Positions 1 through 15,874 of a stretch of 64,000 bases of DNA are shown here, in pieces (the stretch's first letter is position 1; each line of letters starts with the position of its first letter). Source of the DNA: Lamellibrachia columna (taxonomy: Eukaryota > Annelida > Polychaeta > Sabellida > Siboglinidae). The stretch is from assembly GCA_963662155.1 (NCBI GenBank), contig OY759274.1:20270257-20334256 (forward strand). The letters are read 5' to 3'. Both the position numbers and the translations under genes were made by a program. The notes under the pieces are model-generated. The model was not told where the DNA came from, ran no database searches, and saw nothing but the letters and a program-made list of their open reading frames with translations.

Positions 1-957
1 TAGTTAATACATTCAAACCAACAGAACCTGTGGCCCTGCTACAACGTTCTCTAGTTAATACATTCAAACCAACAGAACCTGCAGCCCTGCTACAACGTTC
101 TCTAGTTAATACATTCAAACCAACAGAACCTGCAGCCCTGCTACAACGTTCTCTAGTTAATACATTCAAACCAACAGAACCTGCAGCCCTACTACAACGT
201 TCTCTAGTTAATACATTCAAACCAACAGAACCTGCAGCCCTGCTACAACGCTCTCTAGTTAATACATCCAAACCAACAGAACCTGCAGCCCTGCTATAAC
301 GTTCTCTAGTTAAAACATCCAAACAAACAGAACCTGCAGCCCTGCTATAACGTTCTCTAGTTAAAACATCCAAACAAACAGAACCTGCAGCCCTGCTATA
401 ACGTTCTCTAGTTAAAACATCCAAACAAACAGAACCTGCAGTCCTGCTATAACGTTCTCTAGTTAATACATTCGAACCAACAGAACCTGCAGCCCTGCTA
501 CAACGTTCTCTAGTTAATACATCCAAACCAATAGAACCTGCAGCCCTGCTATAACGTTCTCTAGTTAATACATTCAAACCAACAGAACCTGCAGCCCTGC
601 TATAACGTTCTCTAGTTAATACATTCGAACCAACAGAACCTGCAGCCCTGCTATAACGTTCTCTAGTTAATACATCCAAACCAACAGAACCTGCAGCCCT
701 GCTACAATGCTCTCTAGTTAATACATTCGAACCAACAGAACCTGCAGCCCTGCTATAACGTTCTCTAGTTAATACATTCAAACCAACAGAACCTGCAGTC
801 CTGCTATAACGTTCTCTAGTTAATACATTCAAACCAACAGAACCTGCAGTCCTGCTATAACGTTCTCTTGTTAATACATCCAAACCAACAGAACCTGCAG
901 CCCTGCTACAATGCTCTCTAGTTAATATATTCAAACCAACAGAACTTGTAGTCCGGT
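1..957. repeat. 51-bp minisatellite array (cut by left window edge)
   Basis: About 18-19 head-to-tail copies of a 51-bp unit containing TTCTCTAGTTAATACATTC and AACCTGCAGCCCTGCTA; successive copies start at 47, 98 and so on. Since 51 is a multiple of 3, the first five copies read as a 17-residue periodic peptide until a unit gains a stop (CTATAACG for CTACAACG). Variants (TTC/TCC, CAACG/TAACG, AACC/AACA) are shared by blocks of neighbouring units, a sign of unequal exchange or gene conversion. The array continues beyond base 1. No gene is implied. Confidence 0.97.
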
Positions 958-1951
958 TATCGGAAGAGTCCAACCGACACATATTCAGCCATCGACACGG
1001 CGTAGATCAAACTATGCTTTCATTGTTTTCTTTCCTCGACAGCGTTATGTACTTTATATTTATGTCAGTAACGTAACTAACGCTGTGTTCATATTGATAT
1101 ACAAAGGAACGCGTATATTGTTGAATTACGATGGTTTCATAGCAGGACGGTGACAACAAAATTAGCGCATTATTGCTATCGCCCGTATTAAATCGTACTA
1201 GAGTTCCACGCGTATATCAACGAGACGACTGAGAGGGCGGATGTTGGAAGGTCAATGGTACATTACTTGCGATGTGACGGAGGGGTCATTTCAAAAATCA
1301 CCATTGCGTTATGAGCTGATTTCTTGATGGCCGTCACAATGTGCATTTGAGTGGTAAAAAATACAATGTAACCTATTCACCAGACAAAGTTTATCCACTG
1401 TAACATTTGGCTCAATCATCAAATTGATTAAGATTCCCAAGACTGACCAAAACCGTATATCTAAGCTGAGCCTTAACTGGTTAATGGAGCTAAATTGTTC
1501 AGTGATAATTTCATGAAAAATTCAGTGAAAATTTTATGAAAATCAGTGATAATTTCATGATATATGTAGAGGGTCATTGTATAAATAAAATATTTACATA
1601 ACAGTATGCATTGTGTTATGTGAGCGGTCACTTCGTCTCAACTTATTGCTGTGAAATGTTAACACAGTTGTTTTCTCATCAAACCTGCTCAGCCCAAATG
1701 CATAGTTATATGAAGAAATATTTTCCCGTACAACAATTGACCACTGTAATGTGAATATCACATTCGTGTGCTCATCCAACTTATTGATTTTGAGACGGGC
1801 CCATTATTTTAGGACAACGACACCTATGCTGAGCCCAGACTAACATTTATAGTGGACGGACGCGTGTATCAGTGACTGTAGGACCCTTGCGCAAGACGAC
1901 ATGATCTTGTATGTTAATTCTCTGGAGAAACAAATTACAGAATGTTGATGA

Positions 1952-1955
<4 letters not shown>
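958..1955. other. Intergenic stretch, nothing recognised
   Basis: No coding exon, RNA gene or complete mobile element was recognised. The only local structure is a short direct repeat at about 1500-1560, where a motif like CAGTGATAATTTCATGA occurs twice with a diverged copy between. Open frames here are short and lack recognisable domains. Confidence 0.6.

Positions 1956-2042
<87 letters not shown>
1956..2042. repeat. (TA)n microsatellite
   Basis: An uninterrupted TA dinucleotide tract of about 85 bp. Ile-Tyr repeat frames on both strands are artefacts of this tract. Unlike the TA tracts at 55.4 and 62.1 kb, it has no flanking inverted repeat. Confidence 0.97.
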
Positions 2043-2045
<3 letters not shown>

Positions 2046-2335
2046 ATAGTTGTTTTTCAGAATATTCAAAGTATAAATTTGCCAATAGGAAAATACAAAC
2101 AACGACTCTGTGAAGATCAGTGGTTTCTAGGATTTTGGTCCAATGTTATTACACACCGATTGTTTGATACCTACCGTTGAGGATCTGCGTTTCCCTGCGT
2201 AGCCTGCTTTGAACGGAAAGGTCGATATTCATATACAGATAACGGTCAAATTTACATTTAAAACATTGTTGTTCAATAAAACACATTTGGACAATAAAGA
2301 AATTAGAATAGATATAGTTTCTATACTATAAATCA

Positions 2336-3420
<1,085 letters not shown>

Positions 3421-3978
3421 TTAAGTGCGTCGACGTCTTAATTAAACATGTAGGCTAGTCCGAGACGTGTTGTTCTGATTGGGTAGATGTGTTGGCCGAG
3501 TTGTTATGACATTTTATTACAAGGCCTACGTAAATTATACAAATAAAACATTTACCCAACTTAGGCTCAACTTACCTCACACCAAGTGTTAGTTGAGCCA
3601 ACTTATCAACAATATTTGAATCAGCTACATGTAATTATCTATGCATACTAGATATATAGATACAAAATGGTATATTAATAATCATTGTTTATGTGAGTGA
3701 ACACAATTTTGACTTATGGATACGATAGATATCAAAGAATGAAAAATGGATCACCTAACACTACCTTCCCCGACTACGTAGCATGTTATTACACACGCGT
3801 TCAATATGTGTCGTGCAATACAGGTGTGCAATACAGGTGTGCAATACGAAGTGTCGTACTGAACGCTCGTGACACGAAAAGAGCTAGTTAATTCACGTCA
3901 TGACGCGGCCATCGCGTACGAAATGGCACGTGCGATGACGAAGTCAAGCCGCCCGACTCCACTGTCGGTGGGCACCGT
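3421..3978. other. Unassigned sequence
   Basis: AT-rich sequence with no recognised gene. A repeated motif close to AGTTGAGCCAACTT appears in both orientations at 3555-3610, and a CAATACAGGTGTG duplication lies near 3820-3850. Neither supports a specific call. Confidence 0.5.
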
Positions 3979-6690
3979 ACGGTTCCCCATTTCCATCCTC
4001 CTCTTCCTTCCGTACCAGTTTAATGATCCCAACCTTACCTCACGGTTCCCCATTTCCATCCTCCGCTTTCTTCCGTACCAGTTTAATGATCCCCAACCTT
4101 ACCTCACGGTTCCCCATTTCCATCCTCCGCTTTCTTCCGTACCAGTTTAATGATCCCAACCTTACCTCACGGTTCCCCATTTCCATCCTCCGCTTTCTTC
4201 CGTACCAGTTTAATGATCCCCAACCTTACCTCACGGTTCCCCATTTCCATCCTCCTCTTCCTTCCGTACCAGTTTAATGATCCCAACCTTACCTCACGGT
4301 TCCCCATTTCTATCCTCCTCTTTCTTCCGTACTAGTTTAATGATCCCCAACCTTACCTTACGGGTCCCCATTTCCATCCTCCGCTTTCTTCCGTACCAGT
4401 TTAATGATCCCCAACCTTACCTTACGGTTCCCCATTTCCATCCTCCGCTTTCTTCCGTACCAGTTTAATGATCCCCAACCTTACCTTACGGTTCCCCATT
4501 TCCATCCTCCGCTTTCTTCCGTACCAGTTTAATGATCCCCAACCTTACCTTACGGTTCCCCATTTCCATCCTCCGCTTTCTTCTGTACCAGTTTAATGAT
4601 CCCCAACCTTACCTTACGGTTCCCCATTTCCATCTTCCGCTTTCTTCCGTACCAGTTTAATGATCCCCAACCTTACCTTACGGTTCCCCATTTCCATCCT
4701 CCTCTTTCTTCCGTACCAGTTTAATGATCCCCAAAATTACCTTAGGGTTCCACATTTCCATCCTCCGCTTTCTTCCGTACCAGTTTAATGATCCCCAACC
4801 TTACCTTACGGTTCCCCATTTCCATCCTCCGCTTTCTTCCGTACCAATTTAATGATCCCAAACCTTACCTTATGGTTCCCCATTGCCATCCTCCTCTTTC
4901 TTCCATACCAGTTTAATGATCCCAAACCTTACCTTACGGTTCCCCATTGCCATCCTCCTCTTTCTTCCGTACCAGTTTAATGATCCCAAACCTTACCTTA
5001 CGGTTCCCCATTGCCATTCTCCTCTTTCTTCCGTACCAGTTTAATGATCCCAAACCTTACCTTATGGTTCCCCATTGCCATTCTCCTCTTTCTTCCGTAC
5101 TAGTTTAATGATCCCCAACCTTACCTTATGGTTCCCCATTGCCATCCTCCTCTTTCTTCCGTACCAGTTTAATGATCCCAAACCTTACCTTTCGGTTCCC
5201 CATTTCTATCCTCCTCTTTCTTCCGTACTAGTTTAATGATCCCAAACCTTACCTTACGGTTCCCCATTTCTATCCTCCTCTTTCTTCCGTACCAGTTTAA
5301 TGATCCCAAACCTTACCTTACGGTTCCCCATTTCCATCCTCCTCTTTCTTCCGTACCAGTTTAATGATCCCCAAAATTACCTTAGGGTTCCACATTTCCA
5401 TCCTCCGCTTTCTTCCGTACCAGTTTAATGATCCCCAACCTTACCTTACGGTTCCCCATTTCCATCCTCCGCTTTCTTCCGTACCAATTTAATGATCCCA
5501 AACCTTACCTTATGGTTCCCCATTGCCATCCTCCTCTTTCTTCCATACCAGTTTAATGATCCCAAACCTTACCTTACGGTTCCCCATTGCCATCCTCCTC
5601 TTTCTTCCGTACCAGTTTAATGATCCCAAACCTTACCTTACGGTTCCCCATTGCCATTCTCCTCTTTCTTCCGTACCAGTTTAATGATCCCAAACCTTAC
5701 CTTATGGTTCCCCATTGCCATTCTCCTCTTTCTTCCGTACTAGTTTAATGATCCCCAACCTTACCTTATGGTTCCCCATTGCCATCCTCCTCTTTCTTCC
5801 GTACCAGTTTAATGATCCCAAACCTTACCTTTCGGTTCCCCATTTCTATCCTCCTCTTTCTTCCGTACTAGTTTAATGATCCCAAACCTTACCTTACGGT
5901 TCCCCATTTCTATCCTCCTCTTTCTTCCGTACCAGTTTAATGATCCCAAACCTTACCTTACGGTTCCCCATTTCCATCCTCCTCTTTCTTCCGTACCAGT
6001 TTAATGATCCCCAAAATTACCTTAGGGTTCCACATTTCCATCCTCCGCTTTCTTCCGTACCAGTTTAATGATCCCCAACCTTACCTTACGGTTCCCCATT
6101 TCCATCCTCCGCTTTCTTCCGTACCAATTTAATGATCCCAAACCTTACCTTACGGTTTCCCATTGCCATCCTCCTCTTTCTTCCGTACCAATTTAATGAT
6201 CCCCAACCTTACCTCACGGTTTCCCATTGCCATCCTCCTCTTTCTTCCGTACCAGTTTAATGATCCCAAACCTTACCTTACGGTTCCCCATTGCCATCCT
6301 CCTCTTTCTTCCGTACCAGTTTAATGATCCCAAACCTTACCTTACGGTTTCCCATTGCCATCCTCCTCTTTCTTCCGTACCAGTTTAATGATCCCCAACC
6401 TTACCTTATGGTTCCCCATTGCCATCCTCCTCTTTCTTCCGTACCAATTTAATGATCCCAAACCTTACCTTACGGTTTCCCATTGCCTTCCTCCTCTTTC
6501 TTCCGTACCAGTTTAATGATCCCCAACCTTACCTTACGGTTCCCCATTGCCATCCTCCTCTTTCTTCCGTACCAGTTTAATGATCCCAAACCTTACCTTA
6601 CGGTTCCCCATTGCCATCCTCCTCTTTCTTCCGTACCAGTTTAATGATCCCAAACCTTACCTTACGGTTCCCCATTGCCATCCTCCGCTG
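3979..6690. repeat. 64-bp satellite array with 640-bp higher-order repeat
   Basis: About 42 tandem copies of a 63/64-bp unit built around GGTTCCCCATTTCCATCCTC, CTTTCTTCCGTACCAGTTTA and ATGATCCCCAACCTTACC. Early units (to about 4280) alternate 63 and 64 bp. A diagnostic unit carrying CCCCAAAATTACCTTAGGG recurs at 4731, 5371 and 6011, exactly 640 bp (ten units) apart. The block 4741-5380 is matched nearly base for base from 5381, which marks a recent ten-unit duplication. Confidence 0.97.
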
Positions 6691-6841
6691 TGCATGTTAT
6701 ATCACTACGAACGTATTTATTACGTCATCGAGTATAACGCAACAAACAGAAGTTTGATTGTTTAAAACCGAATAAAAAAATGCAAAAACATAGAAAATAG
6801 AACTGAATTTAAACTGAATATAAGGCGTGTGAAATACATTT

Positions 6842-6995
6842 TAAATGGCAACTTTACGGAGTGAATCGCCCAGCGAATCGCGGGTTAGCACAAACACCCG
6901 CTCAAGGCCATGGGCCGCGTCCGATTGTTTGTGTTATTCCGCCTCCGTCTTGTACGATTCACGGGCGATTCGCATCAGAAAGATGCCATTTAGCA
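6842..6995. mobile_element. Hairpin MITE-like element
   Basis: The segment folds back on itself almost completely. AATGGCAACTTTACGG...GAATCGCCC on the left matches the reverse complement of GGGCGATTCGCATCAGAAAG...TGCCATT on the right. The inner GGGTTAGCACAAAC also pairs with GTTTGTGTTATTCC. This is typical of a small non-autonomous DNA transposon. A 63-codon open frame through it (6845-7036) is incidental. No target-site duplication was convincing. Confidence 0.6.
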
Positions 6996-7983
6996 TCAAA
7001 TCAAATAAAAAACCACCAGATTTTGTAGCTTTATAGTCAAGTTGATTGTACAGTTTGAACAACGTTTTGTGCGATATTGAGCTAATATTCGTATCACTAC
7101 TGCATACAACTGTATCTAAGTACTGCGACAGCGAGGAACCACATTACCTTTGCAATCCGGATCATGATACGACCCCTAGGCACTATATTTAATGACGCGA
7201 TATTGGATATGGTAATTCACTCGGACATTTCGCTGTTACTCGAGAGTGGCAGAGATTTTATTGTCGTGATCAATGTAGAACGCTGGTACAATACCATGCA
7301 ATGTGGTTTAGACGTATCAATAACTGTACAGTGATTGTACGTGACGCGTGTGCGGTGTATTTCCTCGTAAATACACTACAGCGGAAGAATATACCTTTCT
7401 TTTAAATTCTGTTGGGGAATTGGTGGGTTTATTAGTGGCTCGGTATCGCTACGATAAGTAAGATAAGTCTAATATTATCGGATTCGAACCCGCGACGAAA
7501 ACGTTAGTGTTTATTTTATTGTATGATTTATGTCAATATAATCTATGTTTGGAGTTTGTGCCTTGTTTCACGAGTTAGCTTAAGAGTCAATTTCATTGGA
7601 TACCCTCACTCCGTTAACCAATCAAATCCAGGCTTTCATGTGTGCGAGAAACGGAGTGTTTCTGATGGCGAATGCAAGGCATGTTTATTATATTATGCTG
7701 TGTACTTTTGGCGTAGTTGACATGCTGAGGTTTCGCAAGTGTTGTGTGTGTCTTGATGAAGGCGTAGACCACTGGCTAATGAAGCCTGCACAAACTTGCA
7801 GGGCTAATTGCGGTACAGGCAGTATCTCAGTGGTCATTAGCTGTCCATGTAACCCCAGGGGGTGCTAGTATCTTGACAAAGAATTTTGAAATAGCAATAC
7901 GATGTTGTAATCAACATCTTGGACAATGTCCGACCGAAGTGTTCATTCAACAGACTGACGTGGATAACGAAAGGCATGAACAT
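6996..7983. other. Unassigned sequence
   Basis: No gene recognised. Near 7478-7500 the minus strand contains GGGTTCGAATCC, a match to a pol III B box, with no clear A box or SINE core, so no SINE is called. Open frames at 7523-7868 have no recognisable domain. Confidence 0.5.
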
Positions 7984-8540
<557 letters not shown>

Positions 8541-8689
8541 TGTTAATCGAAATGCCCACATAAGCCCCTGGGTACAAAAGTGGTGGCACCTAGCGGCAAT
8601 CAGTGTGCTTATTCTAGACTAGTCCTTTGAGCCCCCCACCACCACCACCACCAATGCGCACTAGCGCCGTGTGATGTCGCATTATTCTT

Positions 8690-9863
8690 AAGATATGTAC
8701 TATCATCTACCAGTCGCTTTCATCTAAGCAACCGGCATATTTACAGTCACGGATTACTCCTTCGACAAACTAGTTCTCATCAACTTTCTGTTCCCAAATA
8801 TTGGAACTAGAGATTTCTTGGTTGCAGCACCAACTCTTTGGAGTTGATTCCCTGTTAGTGTTGGGTCAGCACCAACTCTTTGGAGTTGATTCCCTGTTAG
8901 TGTTGGGTCAGCACCAACTCTTTGGAGTTGATTCCCTGTTAGTGTTGGGTCAGCACCAACTCTTTGGAGTTGATTCCCTGTTAGTGTTGGGTCAGCACCA
9001 ACTATTTGGAGTTGATTCCCTGTTAGTGTTGGGTCAGCACCAACTCTTTGGAGTTGATTCCCTGTTAGTGTTGGGTCAGCACCAACTCTTTGGAGTTGAT
9101 TCCCTGTTAGTTTTGGGTCAGCACCAACTCTTTGGAGTTGATTCCCTGTTCGTGTTGGGTCGGCACCAACTCTTTGGAGTTGATTCCCTGTTAGTGTTGG
9201 GTCGGCACCAACTCTTTGGAGTTGATTCCCTGTTAGTGTTGGGTCGGCACCAACTCTTTGGAGTTGATTCCCTGTTAGTGTTGGGTCGGCACCAACTCTT
9301 TGGAGTTGATTCCCTGTTAGTGTTGGGTCGGCACCAACTCTTTGGAGTTGATTCCCTGTTAGTGTTGAGTCGGCACCAACTCTTTGGAGTTGATTCCATG
9401 TTAGTGTTGGGTCGGCACCAACTCTTTGGAGTTGATTCCCTGTTAGTGTTGGGTCAGCACCAACTCTTTGGAGTTGATTCCCTGTTAGTGTTGGGTCAGC
9501 ACCAACTCTTTGGAGTTGATTCACTGTTAGTGTTGGGTCAGCACCAACTCTTTGGAGTTGATTCCCTGTTAGTGTTGGGTCAGCACCAACTCTTTGGAGT
9601 TGATTCCCTGTTAGTGTTGGGTCAGCACCAACTCTTTGGAGTTGATTCCATGTTAGTGTTGGGTCAGCAGGAAATGTAATAAAATGTTGGCATCATTTGA
9701 AGTCTCATCTTGTTAACCGTGCGCTCATTCCTTTGTTCTTCAGTGTTCGTATTCATATGTTGATTTGTTTACATTGCATATCGATTTTGAGATTGCCCAT
9801 TTGTGTTGATGCGCCTCTGAGCTCTGGATGTCAGAGAATGCAGGCGCCATAGATGTTTTCATA

Positions 9864-9870
<7 letters not shown>
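8690..9870 (+). mobile_element. LINE 3' end of the 2.6-3.4 kb family, expanded internally into a 42-bp array
   Basis: Plus-strand codons from about 8700 to 8815 match the C-terminal region of the minus-strand LINE at 2.6-3.4 kb: S-F-D-K-L-V-L-I-N-F-L-F, then G-T-R-D-F-L-V-A-A-P-T-L-W at about 8806-8845. That last codon block then repeats every 14 codons to about 9668. Beyond the array the frame resumes with A-G-N-V-I-K-C-W-H-H-L-K-S-H-L, which matches the G-N-V tail of LINE C-termini. A 3' UTR-like stretch follows, ending in GCAGGCGCCATAGATG and an ATT-rich tail. The copy is inactive: 5' truncated, with a TGA in each repeat unit. Confidence 0.8.
8826..9668. repeat. 42-bp minisatellite, 20 units, derived from LINE coding sequence
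   Basis: Twenty units; CACCAACTC first starts at 8828 and last at 9626, exactly 19 x 42 bp apart. Each unit carries CACCAACTCTTTGGAGTTG, which has a CAACTC/GAGTTG inverted repeat. In the LINE frame one unit reads A-P-T-L-W-S-stop-F-P-V-S-V-G-S. Middle units have CGGCACC and outer units CAGCACC, so the variants sit in blocks. Confidence 0.97.
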
Positions 9871-10650
<780 letters not shown>

Positions 10651-10657
10651 TATTCAG

Positions 10658-10820
10658 GCCCACGAGGACGAGAAGAGTCTGTGCCACAGCGACTGGTCGA
10701 CGGAGCTGTGCCTGGATCAGTCGTACGACTCAATCTTTCTTCAGATCGAGGAGGCGAACGAGGAGGCGGAGACATCCTTCGAGTTCGTCCACAAGTCGCT
10801 CAGCATTATCGGCAACACGC
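10658..10820 (+). CDS. TMEM272-like gene, first visible coding exon
   Basis: Acceptor ...ATTATTCAG and donor CACGC|GTGGGT. It encodes 54 residues plus one base of a split codon: acidic sequence with a W-S-T-E-L-C-L-D motif and ending S-L-S-I-I-G-N-T. The pyrimidine-rich acceptor region is supplied by the preceding trinucleotide repeat. GC content rises sharply against the flanks, as expected of coding sequence. Confidence 0.85.
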
Positions 10821-11227
10821 GTGGGTAGAAATACTAAGTTACACCGACATTCTCCGTAAATGTGTTTGTGATAATTGATTCAGTTATCTCCATCTCGCTA
10901 ATGTTTGTTGTCATCGACATTGTACGACGGTCTACTGTACTCTTGTTGACGTGCTGTGATTACTCGACAGGGCGGGACGCGTATCTGTGATGGCGTTCTG
11001 TCTGTAATGTCTTCTGTCGTGAGTATGAGCAATAATTATGCCGTGTGTTCCTCGTCAATTCATTTAGTCCATCGCGACTCACGTTCGTTCATGTTCAAAT
11101 CTGTGAATAGTTTAATTAATGCTCGGTTGGTGCGATAAGAGTGCATGCTTTGGTTAAACCCATCAAAAGAATTTACTTTGATCTTGAGATCGGGTGACTT
11201 GCGAAAGTGTGATTATAGCCATGTGTT

Positions 11228-11263
<36 letters not shown>

Positions 11264-13040
11264 GACCCGGACCACGTGTACACAGACCCGGACCACGTGT
11301 ACACAGACCCGGACCACTTTTGTCCTTTTCTCATACTTTTGACCGGATCCCGCCAAACATAATGAAACTGTTTGTCTGATGATTTCACCGGAAAAAAAAA
11401 TTTTAAACTGCACAAACTCTATCGCCTGTCGTAGTCGATACTAGATAGGTTCGATTTTTCGCGAAATGAGTCTGAAACGAGGCGAGCTAAAAATCGGTTT
11501 CAGGATAGATCTTTAATTATCCATGCATAGTTCGATTCCCTTCATGTCGTTTAAATCACCCTCAACAATAGTTCTGCATATTAATCAACCGGAACATTTC
11601 CGGTCACAATTCCAGTTATATTCCCTATATGTGTCTCCCCTATATGTGTCAGAAATCTAGTTTAGTAACACGAGTCACTGTCTTCAAATTGCAATGAAGC
11701 TGTCATAAATGTACGTAGACTACTAAATAAAAAAAGTTAGAGTACCTCATTTTGAAATAAAAGGGATACATTTAATCTGCTACAGGCCCGTCCTCGGGGG
11801 TTTAAAAAAGGGGGTTCGGGCCTATACAATCAGTAGAGGGTTTCTGAGATGATTTCTGAAAATGTTTACAGTTAAATAAATGTTCTCAAAAACAGGGGTT
11901 CGTTCGAACCACCCACGAGGACGGGCATGTCCTATAAATCAGAGTTTGTAATGTAAATGTTACGTATTTTTCATGTAAAGGAGTTCCGCGTTTTGCATAA
12001 TAATTTTGTGTGAAAAACGTTCAGTCTGTATTTTGTAATCGAGCCATTTGGAACGCTAAAACATAACGTGTGACACCGACACGTCCAACTGTTATTGCGC
12101 CACCTGTCGGAGTAATTACCACCATGTTCCTCCATAATTTAATGCAACAACCATGGCACGCTGTTCCGTTTCCCGGTCGCCACACACGAACTTAATTCCG
12201 CCACGTTCGTAGGGCGATCCGCATCCAATTATTCCGAGTAATTGCAGATCTGGTCGTTTTTCGTAGACCCGTCTCGCGTTCCGCTTTGCCTCTTCCGCTT
12301 CGTGTCGCTAATTCGCCTTATTTATCTAATTACGGCTCCGGCGCACGGGACACGGAACAGACTGAGTCGGGCGCAGCAGGCGCGCAGCTACGCATCTGTT
12401 CGCTATTATGTTCTTTCCGATTATTTGAAGATTCGATTTTCGACCACTCGTCCGAGCTGTAATTATACAATTATAGGAGGTGCCGACGTGTAACGGAGAG
12501 TTTCGGCGGATCGATTCGAGCCATATTGGACTCGCGGCGTGTCTTCATCGAAACGAACTAGTTGAAAGTTAACATAGCAGAACGCTGGGAGCGTCTTCGT
12601 TTTGATGCTTATGCAGCAGTCGCCAGAACCTTCTTTTTATTGGAACTTATGAAGGACAACTCTTACGTCATCATGCAGAGCGACATCTACTGGTGTCGTC
12701 TACCACCAAGTAATGACGTATTCTGTGTCGTTACACCCGTTGTTTTCATGAAGTTGTTTTTGTTTACGGGTGTTATATTACTGATCTTCTTGTTTTCCGT
12801 TTCAGTGATGGTGACGGTGTTTCTAGGGATGTTTCTGTCTCTTCCCGTCGCGATGATTTCGATAGGTAAGTTACTTATGCTTTTCTCTTTCGTCTATTCG
12901 TTTACAATCCACGATTCCGTTAGGGCTATCACATCAGTAACGGTAACCATGCAACTGTAACTTCCTTATTTATATTTCAGATTACACAGTCGTTGGTACA
13001 TGTTTGCTTCAATTGATGTATAATTTCAGTGAGAATGTTA

Positions 13041-13113
<73 letters not shown>

Positions 13114-15816
13114 AATTATATATATATACGATCTCAGCACTTGAATGTGACGCACTCACCTGTCCTATCACCTCCATAATTATATATGTTGGGGCTATCT
13201 CAAGGACAACGTCTACAAGGGAATGCCATTATCTCGAGAAAAAAATCTGGCAACATTTGTCACTGCAACCAAAAGTCTCATTTTCAAATTTGGCACATAG
13301 AATTCAGTGTCTGCTCGCCAAGGACAACATCTGGAGCACGTGTTCAAGCCTTAACCAAATTAAGGACATTAAAGATATCCATATAAAACTGCCCATAATG
13401 ATCATGTGAAGCAAATGTGTACCAAATGACGTGGCATTTGAAATAAGGACGTTATCGTTTATGTTGTGATCGCTTTGCATTATTGTTATTCTTAGATTGT
13501 GTGTCGCACTGTTGAAACTACGCAGATATTTATATACGAAATATTTCAATGAAACCTTAGCTGTAAACGAGAATTAAAATGGCAATCAACATTATAAAAT
13601 ACTGGTATCATTGCTTAAGTATCATTTGTCAGTAATATTATTATCCAGCTTAGGTGGAAATAGCTTTATTTCCAAACGCCGTTTTGGTTTTTAAAAACAT
13701 AATGTGTTCTCCTTTAGCTCACAAAATGCATAGCAACGTGATATATAAACAGCCACTCATACCAAGGCTTTATACATTATGCAAGAAAGTATATCATTAG
13801 CAAATATGACTCAGAATCTGTTATTCCGAATTGTTATATATGCAAGAAAAACAGACCTGTACCTACAGTTTTTAAATAGAACTGAGTGCATCGTACATTT
13901 CTTTAAAAATTAAGGCCAGTTATGTAAATAATTTCATATATTCCAGATATTAATTATAGTGATAATTTATGTTGTTGATGTGAGAACTACTGTTTAGATT
14001 GCATGTCATATGCTCTAGTATAAAATATTTAAGTGTTATGTTGAGGCAATTTGTGTTAGATAATGTTAATGTTAGTCAATGTTAGTTAATGCAATGAAGA
14101 AACACGTTCCTTGAAAAAGTTCAAATTTAGTAATTATAAAGTATTTATAGAGAGTTGCCGATCAATCTTCTTCCAGCATACATTGCTACCGAATTTTACC
14201 AGGTCCGTGAACTAGGCCTGTGTCTTTATTGTTCTCGTTGTACCGCTGCCACGGACTGTCATTTATGGTGAACGTTGTTTTAGCCAACACCCAGCTATAG
14301 TATGGAACGACCTTTCAGAGAACATTAAACAAGTCAAGACTCTCACCATATTTCAGGAACATTAATTTTAGAGACACATATTTTTTTAATTAGCGTATGA
14401 GGAATATGATGAATGTGTCACATTCCCTATGTTTTAATGTGTAATTATATTTATTAAGAGTTATTTTAAGTGGATTCAGGATTCGGCATATTTAGAAGAA
14501 AATTTCTGTTCAGTCGGAGAACATGGCCATGCCATCTCCACCTTCTCTGCTTCACCTCATCGACGATGTTGTTGATGTTGGTGGCGATGTTGTTGATGTT
14601 GGTGACGATGTTGTTGATGTTGGTGACGATGTCGTTGATGTTGGTGACGATGTCGTTGATGTTGGTGACGATGTTGTTGATGTTGGTGACGATGCTGTTG
14701 ATGTTGGTGAACATGTTGTTGATGTTGGTGACGATGTCGCTGATGTTAGTGACGATGTTGTTGATGTTGGTGACGATGTTGTTGATGTTCGTAACGATGT
14801 TGTTGATGTTGATGACGATGTTGTTGATGTTGGTGACGATGTTGTTGATGTTGATGACGATGTTGTTGATGTTGGTGACGATGTTGTTGATGTTGATGAC
14901 GATGTTGCTAATGTCGGTGAGTTCGTCCTTGTAGGTCATTCGTTGTCACGGCCAGGCATAATGCGTCATTAATGGGACACACACTCCAAAACCACTTGTC
15001 CAATGTGGCCTCGAGTCCATAATTAGGTTAGATGCCATGTTTCGTTCTTCAGGCGTCAAGTACCTGAATGAATGCCCGAAGGAGCCGAAGCTGCCCATCT
15101 ATCTGCTGGTTGGAGGCTGCTTCGGTCTGTTGAAAGTGATGTCACTAATGTGGCGCCAGGTGGGTGCAGTACACTATTGTTTTTCCCAATGAAACCCAGG
15201 CTAACAATCGATCAGGCAACTGCGCCGTGCGCTGTGGACGGCTTCTCTCTCGAGAGCCACTGCGGGAGCGGCCATGACACGACCCAGTCAATTCTGCTAC
15301 CGACCTCGCAAGAGGATACGATTGAATGAAAGTGAAAATCCTTGCGCGCAAAATCACGATTCGGTGTTGATAAAAACTGTACACTTTAATAGTTGTCTCA
15401 TCATCCGCCTTCAGTGGCGTTTTTTTTCGAGAAAATCAACGTAGAAGATGCCACCTGTCGTTTGTCGCCCACACTAACCGGATTCTGTCTTTGTGCACCG
15501 GGAATACTTGCGTCGCTGACACAACAGAACATACATTTTATTGTGGCAACACCTTCAGTGTAGCAGTCCGTAAATGTGACCATATCAAACATTATTTTCT
15601 GGGCAGAGAAACATCGCCAACGGGTAGCGGCACAAAAGCACCGGCACAATTCGTATGACATGAACCCCGGAAATAATTAGTGATCTTTATTTGGTTGATA
15701 AATTGCATGTTTTATTATTATCATGCATTTGAAATATTCGAATTACTACATTAGCATTTTTTTTTTTTTAATTTAAACATTATTATCCAATGTTCTTAGG
15801 TCACATTAACTGACTA

Positions 15817-15874
<58 letters not shown>

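Noticed and set aside
8801..9679. 292-codon plus frame and 256-codon minus frame
   Set aside because: 42-bp array read out of the LINE frame; the real ancestry is the LINE C-terminus with a stop per unit.
12562..12960. 132-codon ORF as a separate gene
   Set aside because: Only 12806-12865 is coding; the rest is intron read-through around a TMEM272-like exon.
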